A stretch of DNA of 64,000 nt, taken from contig VXAZ01001116.1 of assembly GCA_013399875.1 (NCBI GenBank), positions 2,812,546 to 2,876,545 of the forward strand. Reading direction: 5' to 3'. The notes below the pieces were generated by a model. It was not told the origin of the DNA. It searched no databases and saw only the letters and a list, made by a program, of their open reading frames with translations. The first letter of the stretch is position 1; each line of letters starts with the position of its first letter. Made by a program: the position numbers and the translations under genes. This DNA comes from Gymnorhina tibicen. Its lineage: Eukaryota; Chordata; Aves; Passeriformes; Artamidae. Positions 53,518-64,000 of the stretch are shown piece after piece.

Positions 53518-54408
53518 CGTTGGCACAACTTTCAGTCCTAACTCGCCCCAGAACTCAGGAGATAATGAAAACTTCTGTCTGGCTGTGTTAATAATGGAGA
53601 CCAAATCCCCCAGATATTGTCCGCTCTTATTTTTCTCCTTTTCTGTAGTAATATTTCTTACAAGAAGCCGAAAGTTAACGAGCATCCTAAAAGCATCCTG
53701 CCTGGGTGCAGTGCCTCTGATGTCCATGAGAGGGCTATGGGCAAGCGCATTGGGGTGTTTTCACACTAATACAGAAATAGGGAAAATGCACTGCCGGCTG
53801 GTTGCAAAATCCATGGGCACCCGCTGCTCCCCCACAAGCTTTTGCACAGGCCCTGGCTCACACCGAAGTGCCCTTGCACGGGCTGCAGCGGGAGGCAGCA
53901 GCTGGGTGCAGTGTGACCTCTGCCCAAAGCAGCTCTCACAGTGACAAATTCGTTTTATGACTTCAGGTGTCGAGGGGTTCTGCTCCCACCCTGGCTCCCC
54001 ACTGGCTCCTGGGCAATTTTTTGCATTGTCAGAGCATTTGAGACAAGTGTCAAGGACTGATTTTCTTAATATGACAATTGAAATAAACCTCATTTTTATC
54101 ACACGCAGCTGAAAGACTTTGTCAGATCCAAACTTATATGTTTTGTGTCTGATCAGGTTTGAATTTATTCTCATTATTAAATAAGGCAAATTTCAGAATA
54201 AAACATGCTTCCACAGTGGAAAAATTAGAGCATTTGAACTAAAAACATGTGAAAGTGGAACCTTGTCTCTAAATAAAATTATTTCTTACCTTTTTCTTCT
54301 CTGTATATATCATACCATTACCTTAATCCAAAAGATGCTCTCTAAATTAGGTATAGTTTTTGGTCAACACCAGAGAGGTTTTGGGGGAGTAAGTGATCTA
54401 TCAGAAGG

Positions 54409-54525
54409 AAAAAAAAACCCAAACCAAACAAAAAATTCCCAAGCCACCAAATCCCACAAAAAACAAAAAACAAATAAAACCCCCCACCAAACAAACAAAC
54501 AAACAAAAAACCCAACCCCAAAACC
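54409..54525. repeat. A/C-rich low-complexity tract with (CAAA)n
   Basis: The + strand is nearly free of G across about 115 nt and includes a run of CAAA units near 54,488-54,510. The complementary strand is G/T-rich. Confidence 0.9.
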
Positions 54526-55299
54526 TTTTCTAGGTCTGAGATTTCATTTCCATTCACTTTTGCAGTCACCAAGAGAGCTCTTGGCTCTTCTGAGTGCACC
54601 TTGAGGGAAATTCAATCCAGTCCTGAGGTCAACATGAATGTCAGCGTTACCTAGATGGACAGGTCCTGCTTGAGAGGTGCATGATCTATGGACTTACTGG
54701 TTAATTGCAAAGGGCTGGATGTGCCCTTTAGATTGCTCCTCCAGCTGGTCTGAGACTTTGTACATTATCTTTGGGACATTAAGCACGGCAGGATGAGTTC
54801 TCCAGGGAAATTTTGCAGTGTTGCCAGCATTCTGATGGCTGGTCCCCTGGAACACGATGTACTTCTATCTCCAGCTTCTGGAGTCATATGATCATGTGAA
54901 GATCTCAGCTTTCATGACAATGAAAAGTAGGTTTTTAGTCACTGAGACTGTAGAGAAAAGCTGGCAAATGTGACCTCCAAAAGGTTATGGATCAAAAAAT
55001 AAATAAAAGGAGTCTCAGCTATATCAAGAGCCTGAATTTTAACTGCATGGTTTAAAAACAGCTTCATTTTGAGGACCGACTGTTAAATTTTGAATACTTG
55101 GAATTTTCTTGAAAAGGGAAAAAATTGCTCCTTTCTTTTATCTTCTTCTCTACTTGAGCTTCTTCCTTCCTTTCTAAAGCTCCAGCCTGTTGCTTATGCT
55201 CCTTGATTGTTCTCAGTCCGGAGCTGCCACTGGACACCAGTCAGACAGAGTGTGAGTACTGGGAATTTTCCAGGTTTACAAAATGTTTTCCTTGCATCT

Positions 55300-55590
55300 G
55301 CCAAAGCCGACGGCAGCCATCGCTGAACACGTGCCACCGGAAAATCACAAGCAGGCTGGCTGCCAAGGATGCGGAACTCTTTGGACCGAGGCACGCCAGG
55401 GTCTTGTGAGTGTGAGAGGGCACGGAGCCGCGTCTGACCCGCCAGGGCAGCGCTGCCGGCTGGCCCCGGGCACGGCACATCCCCACCTTCCCAGCCAGGA
55501 GCGCTGGGGCCGCGCCGGGCGCTGCTGGGCTCCGCGGCAGAGCGAGCCTTGCGCGGGCACGGTCCGCCTGCCGTCGGGAGTGTGCATTGA
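55300..55590. promoter_or_regulatory. Isolated CpG-rich patch
   Basis: About 290 nt with many CpGs and high G+C in the middle of AT-rich intergenic DNA. It could be a small CpG island of an unannotated transcript, an enhancer, or an exon. Open frames in it have no recognisable product. Confidence 0.4.
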
Positions 55591-58500
55591 CTTGTAATGG
55601 AACAGCTTCAGTGGAAGAAATGTGTTCCGCATGGAATAAACAGTCTCAGCAAATGGCTTGCTGACATTCAATCACAGTTCAGCAGGGACATCTCCAGCAC
55701 CCCTTGAATCTCGTGCCAAGCCATTAAACCCTCTCACTTGGCAATGGGCATGTGCAAAAAGAGGCTAAAAAGGAAGCTACTGAGTAATTATGTACTGTGA
55801 ATGGAAGAAGAAGAGTATCACCAGTGTGGTGTGAGGAATTTTAAATTTATATTGTCCATGTACATCCATACCCTCTGGCAGTGCTCAAAACTGGGGAAAG
55901 ATATCTAAAAGTATGGAAGTTTTTGTCCCAGCCTTAAATGAGATGTGACACACAGGATTTGGTGAGGGGGTCCATTTGCTATTCCATTCGTTATTTTTAA
56001 TTTATAACAACTTAATGAAAAAATCAATCTTACAGAAGGTTTTGTCAAAACTTTTAGGGCCTGAATTCTGCCTTCCATCAACAGTATGCATTTTAATAAG
56101 GCGCTTGAAATACATCTCTTAATGTAGATTATATGCGCATACGTTATGTGCCAAGCTTATATATACCTGTTTGAGGGAGCTCCTGAAAACCCAAACTGTT
56201 TGTTTTGGATGTTAACAGGAAAGCATGGAGAATGTAGAAATTTTAGGCACTATGTATAGCCAAGGATTTGGTGCATGCTCAGTGCAGAAGGGATGAAGAG
56301 AGGAAATACAAGTGGATTTATGGCTTTGCAGAACCAGCCAAGCTGGGACAGCCTCGCAGTTTGCTGCCTGTGCCCCTCAGAGGTTGTTGCAGCTTTATGT
56401 ACCGAAATGCTGCCTGGGGCTGACAGGCTACCAGCAGGACTGATTAAACCAGCTACTGGAAAAATCCCCAGGAAGCTCGTCAAAACACAGCATTTCCAGC
56501 ACTGAAACACGAGCTGTGTTAGTGCCTAGAACAGGCTCCTGGGTTGGTGGTTTTGAGCTGCCCGTCCACACACAGAGGCACAGCAGCCCGTGCCAGCGAG
56601 GTGCCAGCATGTGGGGTGCCTCCCCCAGCACTGGGCACCGGTGAGACCCATCCCACAGCTGGGCACTACTGACAGGCACGTGTTTGCTGAAGGACACATT
56701 GCAATAGCACCAGTATCTATAAATGACCCCAGAGTGACCACATAATTAAGCAACATAGATCTTCCTTCTGAGCTTTCTGTTGTTCAAAATTTTCTCAGAG
56801 TAAAGGGCTCTTTGCGAGTATGATGAATCGCACATGAAATGGCTTGTACAGCAGGATGCTTACAATAAAATGGATTTGGAGCACAAAAGGCGGCATTATT
56901 GTTATTCCCCTGCCTGCCTGGCTTCTTGCCAGCCTCCTGCTGCCTTCTATCTCCCATCACAGGAGGCTGGAAAAATTCCCCCAGGATTGATTAACATGAG
57001 AGAGACCTGTGAAAAATGGAGGCGGTATGAAGGAGGGAGGTGATGGCTGAAGGGAGAAACCAGGCTTGCAGCACTGACACAAGCAGCTAAGTGCCTGGAG
57101 ACATGGGAGAGCAATGAGAATCTCTTCAAGAGAGAATGAGAAGGAAATCCCAGGCAACCTCTCTCTCTCTGGGTGTTTCAGCCCTCCCACAAAAATGCTG
57201 CTTTGATATGAGAAAAATTCAAAAGTGGCAAGGGGAGCCACCTGCCCTCGAGTGCTGTCAGTCAGCAAACTGGTGAGGCACTCCAGGGCAGGAACTGGAC
57301 ACCTGGACGTTCTCCCAAATAATTCCCAGGCGCATTTCAGGAGTGACAGTGGTTCAGAGATGTTAGGACCAGGTCACAGAGCCACCATGGTTTGGAGGCT
57401 GAGGCTTTATGAGCAGGAAGTCAGATAACACCATGTCAGCTGGCTCGGAGTCCAGGAAGGCCCCTGACCATACTTCAGTTACTGCAGCTGAAACATCTTA
57501 GGAAAAGAATGTTTTCTGCTGCATTTTATAATACATTTTACACTGCATTCATGTATAAGATACATAATGTGGCCACACACCACATTAATAAGGCCTAGAA
57601 AGTTAAGAAAACTTTTTAAAAATTAAACTCGGAGAAGCTTTAAAGCAATTCTTATACATGATTTCTAAAAATCCTTCTGTGAGGGCCAGCTTTTTACAGT
57701 CCAAGTACTTGAAAATCTGGACTTGTCAGGTCACATATAGGAGATTTTTTTTCTTCTGTTTTCCTTTTGATATTGCTTTCCTAGGATAATTTGCAAACAT
57801 TGCAATATCTTCTCTCTCAAACGGTATCCTCCTTTGCTCAATTTCCCTGCCAGAATTCATGCTCCTGTTGAAGCCTGCAGTGTGACAGGCAGGTACCAGT
57901 AGGGGCCCAATTTATTCCCTGACTTGAAGGAGCAAGAAAAGGCCAGGATCACTGTGTGCCTACTTGATTTGTTTCTGCTAAATGTCAAGTGCTGAGGCAG
58001 TCTTGAGGAAAGATGTTAAACATGCAGCTACCAAATTACAGTGTCAAGAGTACAGTTTGCTTTTTCTACGTGAAGATGAACTGGGCCAAACTCTTGGTTT
58101 GCACCAAAAGAGAGCTCACCCTTGCATTTGAAAGACTATGAACTTTTGGACTAAGGATTTATGAACTGAGTAGCATTTGCATTTAATGATATTAAGAAAG
58201 GCTTTTTCATTTATATAGGCTGCTTGAGACTTGTTTAGTTTGTGTTTCATTTTCTAGAGAACTTAGTCCAGTCAGATAATAACTGAATTAACTACATAGC
58301 AATTTTTTTCATTTTTAGTTTTCATTTTCTAATGTCCTCTGTTTCAGTTTTCACTTTACTTCTCATAGCTGTTTGCATTTTATTTGACCCATATGTATTT
58401 TTGCAATTTATGCACTAAAATATATGATCTACCCAGTGCATTTCATTGCTTTCAATTTCTTAACAGACTCTGGAACAATATCTATTGTATCTCGTTTGGC

Positions 58501-60397
58501 AGACAAATATTACCTGTTTGACCATCTGTATTCATGTACAGTTATTCCACCCAAGTCCACAGACTTCCCTTCTCACCATTTAGAATGAGAAATATTTGTA
58601 GTGTTGAATAGATTAATTTTTGTTTTGTGGCCTGATGTCCATGACCTGGATTTGAGTTATAAACTTGTCATTTGCCAGGGCTCATTGTCCACTGATTGCA
58701 TAAGCAATTGTTACCAGAATAAATTTAGAATTCATCTTAAAATCACAATTAATCATCTGACCAGCTATACAAATAAGGTCAGCCAACATCCCCTGTCCCT
58801 AAGTTCAATAAGTTCACCGCCAGACTATTTTCTGAGTTTTAGCTGCCTTGATTTGTGTTATAATCAGAAATATCTCATTTCAGTTCAAATTACTACACTA
58901 ACTCAAGTGTGCTGGCAAGCCTTTTATACTCACGTATTCTAAATATGCGCATAGACGATAAAGTAGCAAGAGCTGAAATAATTACTATTAATATCCTTCC
59001 GTTGTTTTCTCCAAAAACATTACTTTAGGCTTAGATATTGTTTTCAAAATGATTAAGCTGACTCCTAAAATGTTTCTCCTAAAATGTTTTTGTTTTTTCA
59101 GGTCCAATAATGCCTCACAACTATTTCCATCTGGTAGTAATAGTCCTGTTTACTCTGGAACATCTTGGTTTATATTATGCTTCTGTGTAACAAAATCTAT
59201 TGAAATCATGCAAAACACCAATCTCTCTGCCAAAGTCAATAATATTACTACTTGCTGAAGAAAACAGTAAACAACAGAACTTCATAATGGTGTCATTAGC
59301 ACATCCTTTGTCAACAGTTGGGAAATCTGGAACCTTCCAGAAAAATAAAGCAGGGAAAAAAAAGTAATTCATTCAGCTCAGTTGTATAATTATACATAAA
59401 CTTCTAATGAGATTTGGTTAAAAACGCAAACAATTTTACAGCAGCATTAGCTGCACAGCAGCATAGCAGCAGTAGTTCAGCAGGTAGAGTGCATGCTGTG
59501 TTTTATCCATCCATCAAATAAATGGGCACATTTTAAAGTTTCTTTAGTGCTGAGAGTCAGTGTGCTACAGCAGGCCTTGAGCTGATCTTGAGTCCAGTCC
59601 AGGAGTCCAATTTGCTACATTTGGGCGTTCCAAAGGCATTTTGTCCTGTCCTGCATTTTCTGCTGGGAGCAGAATTGTACTCTTTGTGTTCAGACACTCC
59701 TGGGATGTTCCCTGCAAACACCTCCTGCTTTGTGCCAGCACAAACAAAATAGCATCCATTTGGTACAAAAAAATCCTATTTACGGGTTTCTTTTTTGTCC
59801 TGATCAGTTCAAATGTGTGACACTATAACCTTCTGCAGAAAAGAGTGCAGCCGTGGGCAGATCATGTTTATTTGTCAGTGCCAACAAAGCAACACATAAA
59901 CGCCAGAAAATCCAGGGGTAGGCTGAAGCATGAGGGACAGATATTGCCTAAAGTGGCATGGTACCCTCAAAACTGAATTCACTACATTAGTTCTCAGAGA
60001 TTACTCTCAAGACATGAAGAGAAGGAAAAGGGAAGGGCTTTTCTGATTTCTAGATTCATCAAAAAGTAAACTCATAATAGCACTACAGAGTTGTGCTTTG
60101 CTGTAAGGTACAGATCACGTGTGGCACCGAACACAGTCAGACCAGTGTCTGTTCAGAGACGCTACTCATGAGCCACACCAAACTTCAGTGGTCTGGCTGC
60201 AGCAGAGAATATTTTCTACCCCCTTCCCACCGTGTGGAAATCAGCATCCCTGGCATTCTTAATGGCTTCCCTTCATCCAGGAAATTCTGTTGGGTTTCAA
60301 AGATGACCAACATAAATTAGTAATCATTTATTAAATTAACATCAACCTCCTTATCCTGAAAATGGGCGATTTCCACCGTGTGCACTGTCCCAACGTG

Positions 60398-60411
60398 CCA
60401 CTAGATGGTAG
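60398..60411 (+). promoter_or_regulatory. CTCF-like core motif
   Basis: CCACTAGATGGTAG matches the CTCF core CCASYAGRKGGCRS at 13 of 14 positions. Confidence 0.4.
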
Positions 60412-63244
60412 AATAAGACTCTGCACAGTCCTGCAGCCGCCCACATGCCCGGACAAACCCTCCCAAAAAGCAGCTGCATCCATCCTGCCTGAAGATTCAT
60501 AACTCTACAGTACAACTTAGAATTCTTATTCCAGCTGCATACACCATATTCTTTGTCCTTTATAGTTAATTGTTATCTTCTAGAACTCTGTCTTCAGCGA
60601 TGGTTTTCCAAGGAGTCCTTAAAGAACAAGGCACACACCAGCGTATTGCACAGAGGAGGTCCCATGGTACCCAGCTAACACCTATAGAGTGATGAGCTAT
60701 GAAAATTAAGCCACAGGATTTGTTTGTAAACTGTGATCCCATGTGGAAATCACATTTCCAAGGCAAGAGCAGCTATGAGAAACTTCTGCTCAGAATCACC
60801 CTCTAGATGAACTTCTGCCTTTCTGGGAAGGGCTGTGTTCCCTCTTGCCCTTTGGAAATGTACACAGAAATGTGGGGGGTAGGGGACACGACCACCTGCC
60901 CTTCAGTGGCTTCTACAGGTATCGAGGAGAATAACAAGAATTTTTGCACATGCAGTAGGAGAGAATTTAAATTCAAGGCAGCAAGGGTACTACTAATAGT
61001 TCAGAAATAACTAAGCTGCTATGAGTAAATGACATAAAAGCAGTGTAAAATGCCTAGAATTTTTTTTTTTTTAATGATACAGTATCTTGGAAAATCTAAC
61101 TTATATTAGCCACAGAACTTAAAACCTGCTTGGATATGAAAGATGAATGGCACATGCAGTGAAATATGCCTCAAGGACTTTCAGCAGAGATCAAACACAT
61201 TGAACAGTGATTTTCAAAGTCTTGGAGAAAAGGCAGATGTGTGCTACAGAAGTCAGGGAAAAGAAACAATGTAACTGAACGTTATTAGAGAGCCAATGAG
61301 AAATAAATGGAGTAATAAATATACTCACAAGTCTAAAAGGAAAGATTGAAAGCATTAGAGTGCACAAGCAAATAAAATTATGCAGATACTTGAAAACATA
61401 CAGAGAGCTAACAAAATGCAGCTCATTACATGAAAAGAAACTATCTGCAGACAGTTTTGTGGCAAGTAAGCTTTATTTACTATGGCAGAAAGAAAAGCAC
61501 TTTCTTCACCTGGTGTTTCCAGCCCTGCTGAATAGACAGTCCTGTGGACAGAGCAGTCCTGGGCTATGATTTCCTCCCCTGCCAGATAAGTATTAACTTA
61601 ATCACCCACTCTTGCTTTATCTGTAAACACAGAGCTCAGGACTTCCCTGAATTAATCCTTGTTTGGACGGCGTAGGGGATTGGATGGGCAAAGAACACCA
61701 TGAACCATCAAAGGTTTTTTCCACTGCTATCACAAACAACAATACTGCAAGTATTCTGAACTCCCTATAAAACAACCTTCAGTGTTAGTCTTCTGTTGGA
61801 AGATATTTTCAGAATCTCACACTTTATATTAAATATAAGTTATATTCTTTGATTACATGCAGGATCCTTTTGGTAAAACTGTCTCAGTACAAATCTCTGC
61901 CTTCCCTGCATCTGCTCCCTTGTGGAGTTCAAGCCAGCAGCAATAACTTCAGTTTCCCTTCATTTTGCTAAGCCACCCAAGTTCTTTCAGTCTTAGAAAA
62001 TGAGCTCTCTGTGACTCAATCATCCAGGCAGTCTGAGTTAATCTTCCACAGGCATTAGTAAATGAGACTGAGTGCTCGAGGGGAAGCCCCCTCTCTCCTC
62101 GCTTGGGGGCATGAACGCTTTGCTGTTTCTGTTGCACACACATCTCTGGGGTAGCCAGGAATCCCACTGGTCTCTCCCACAGCTTTGTTAGACACCATCA
62201 GACCAGCTATATAGACACCACAGGTTTTGTCCTTTTTTTAACCTCCAAAGGATGGTATACTGAGAAATACTTCTTTTTCCCTAATAATATTGTTGATTTT
62301 CAGTTAAAGTGCAGTCAGTTACCTGCTTTCTAATTAAATCAGTGATTACATGAGTTTTATATCCTTCTAGAGTCATCAAATGCCGGGTCAAATACCTTAC
62401 AGAACCTGAAACTATGTTACAGTGTCAAGTATTATCAGCCCAGTCTTTTGATCAGCTTAAGCATCAGCTAACCAGCAAAAACTGACTCCCAAATGACCAT
62501 GCAGCTTGACATTAACTGTATTGTTCTAATTTAATTCTCCATCAAGAGGGTTCTGCATCAGTCACCCCATCTCTTTTCTTAGGAATAGAGATAAATAGAG
62601 AGGCATATACTGCCACAGCATTCAGACATCTGGATCTCAAGCAGTGTTTCAGAGATGACTGTCAATCGTTGTCCATATTAAGAGAACTCCTTTATCAGCC
62701 CTGTCCAAACTGGGGTTGCTGGGTATTCACAACTGATATAGAAGCTTTAGCAGATGTGACTCAGCACTCCCCTGAGCCCTGCTGGAGTGGAAAGGATTTA
62801 TTACATGATTAGCATATTAATGCTCTCCTGCTTTTCCCCAAATACTGAATACAATATTGGCTGTTCCTGCTTAATCTTTTTTTCCCTCTCTCTCTTTTTT
62901 TTTGTTTCTTTAGTTGATTCCACATTTCTGTTTGTTTACTTTGGTATAAGCTCTTTTCTCCCTCCTCTGTTTCAAAAATGCATCACTGTTGTCCACAAGC
63001 CTGTAGACCATATACTGGTCCTGTGGCACATTTGCTTTCTTATCACTTTTCTTCAATAGTCTATCATCTAATTTATATTATTACCGACTTCTCCTTTCTC
63101 ACATTTGTTTCATATTTTTTATACTTCATCACTTTTTCCCTAAGCCAAGGTGATTTTCCAATAAAAAAACTCTTTTTTTTTGCAGTGGACTTCTTCAGTG
63201 CTCCTAACAAATATACAGTCTTCTTGTTTAAACTTTCCTTGCAG

Positions 63245-63310
63245 AGATTTGATCCAGAATTGGTTTCAGGTTATGAAATTAGCCATTTGGAAGGAACACC
63301 TGTATTTTAA
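63245..63310 (+). other. Possible terminal exon of an unidentified gene
   Basis: TTTCCTTGCAG is followed by an open frame of 21 codons (R-F-D-P-E-L-V-S-G-Y ... T-P-V-F) ending in TAA. Another acceptor-like TTTTTTTGCAG lies at about 63,184. I do not recognise the peptide. It may be chance. Confidence 0.15.
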
Positions 63311-64000
63311 ATGTTTGGTATCACTTTGGAATTAAATCCACTAGCAGAAATGTTCCAAAATACCTTTAACTTCAGGGGAAAGATAATTTATATGGAGTGA
63401 AAAATGAGGAGCCTTTTCCAATTTTGGATTAACGAGCCCACAGCTAGAACATTGTATATAGTTCAGAGTACATCCATACTGGACATCTGACATCTGAAAA
63501 GAGGAAGAAAAAGCATGTAAATCAGGACAAAGAGCATTTTTGAAAAATGCTTTAAATAATGAAATTATTTTAACTAACTGCCAAGCGGAAAACGAGAGCA
63601 ATCAAACAAGTGTCTATATGTATCGTTAAGGAGATACATTGCTTATAGGGTTTAAGTAGAATATATGGAAGAAGGAAGACTGAAGAAAATTACAGAGGTG
63701 TACTGGATGGGAGGACAGGGAGTTACTTGGTTCATTTAGGCTGAACTAAGATTGTATATGCCACTTATACACAGAACAGATTTTCTTTGGCATGGAGGAT
63801 GTCAAGAAGATGAGCAAATAGATATTTCACCTTGGTCTGTCCCTGGTTTTATACTCCTATTTTACTCCTTAAAGGCACTGGCTATCCAGGCAGCAAAGCT
63901 AACCAAGGTGGCTTGAACCCTCAGCACTGCTTGTCCAGATCACGGTGGATTTTCTGTGAGATTTATGTACTATTTAACGAAGCAGTGAAAGAAAGAAAAG
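63311..64000. other. Window end, nothing further seen
   Basis: AT-rich sequence. No conserved exon or repeat was recognised. Confidence 0.6.

Larger units (their letters stand above)
53518..63244. other. Intergenic DNA, no gene seen
   Basis: Mostly AT-rich. It contains an A/C-rich tract, an isolated CpG-rich patch and a CTCF-like motif, listed separately. Open frames are short and unrecognised. Confidence 0.6.

Overview
This window is vertebrate nuclear DNA, almost certainly from a bird. The sequence is AT-rich and gene-poor with long introns. Its recognisable repeats are minus-strand CR1 LINE tails (anchored by ACAGAATCACAGAAT-type ends) and two ERVL-like LTRs of a kind common in birds, and I saw no mammalian SINEs. 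The only gene I can support is NAMPT (nicotinamide phosphoribosyltransferase, also called PBEF or visfatin). It lies on the + strand and occupies roughly 7,150 to 38,600.

Layout. Positions 1-6,890 are upstream intergenic DNA with two CR1 tails. A CpG island spans about 6,890-8,240 and is interrupted by a 304-base run of N (7,154-7,457). A CCAAT box, a GC box and a perfect NF-kB-type palindrome lie just before the gap. The first coding exon, about 19 codons with the ATG, is not in the readable sequence and most likely sits inside the gap. Intron 1 runs to 19,315 and holds a solo LTR and a CR1 tail. Coding exons 2-11 were placed base by base between 19,316 and 35,802. All have GT/AG boundaries and consistent phases, giving 473 codons plus TAA. 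The 3' UTR probably extends to about 38,600, with several candidate poly(A) signals. Beyond that is about 25 kb of intergenic DNA with ancient CR1/L3-like remnants, a second LTR, low-complexity tracts, one small isolated CpG-rich patch and no convincing gene.

Function. NAMPT converts nicotinamide and PRPP to NMN, the rate-limiting step of NAD salvage. All catalytic and ligand residues encoded by exons 2-11 that I could check are intact, so this looks like a functional gene whose N-terminus is lost only to the assembly gap.

I see no undescribed multi-gene system. The observations most worth following are a possible in-frame 18-nt microexon in intron 8, a possible 67-nt cassette exon in intron 10, an NF-kB palindrome and an IRF/PRDM1-type element flanking the missing first exon, a bulged inverted repeat upstream of the promoter, and a G/T-rich strand-asymmetric tract just past the distal poly(A) site.
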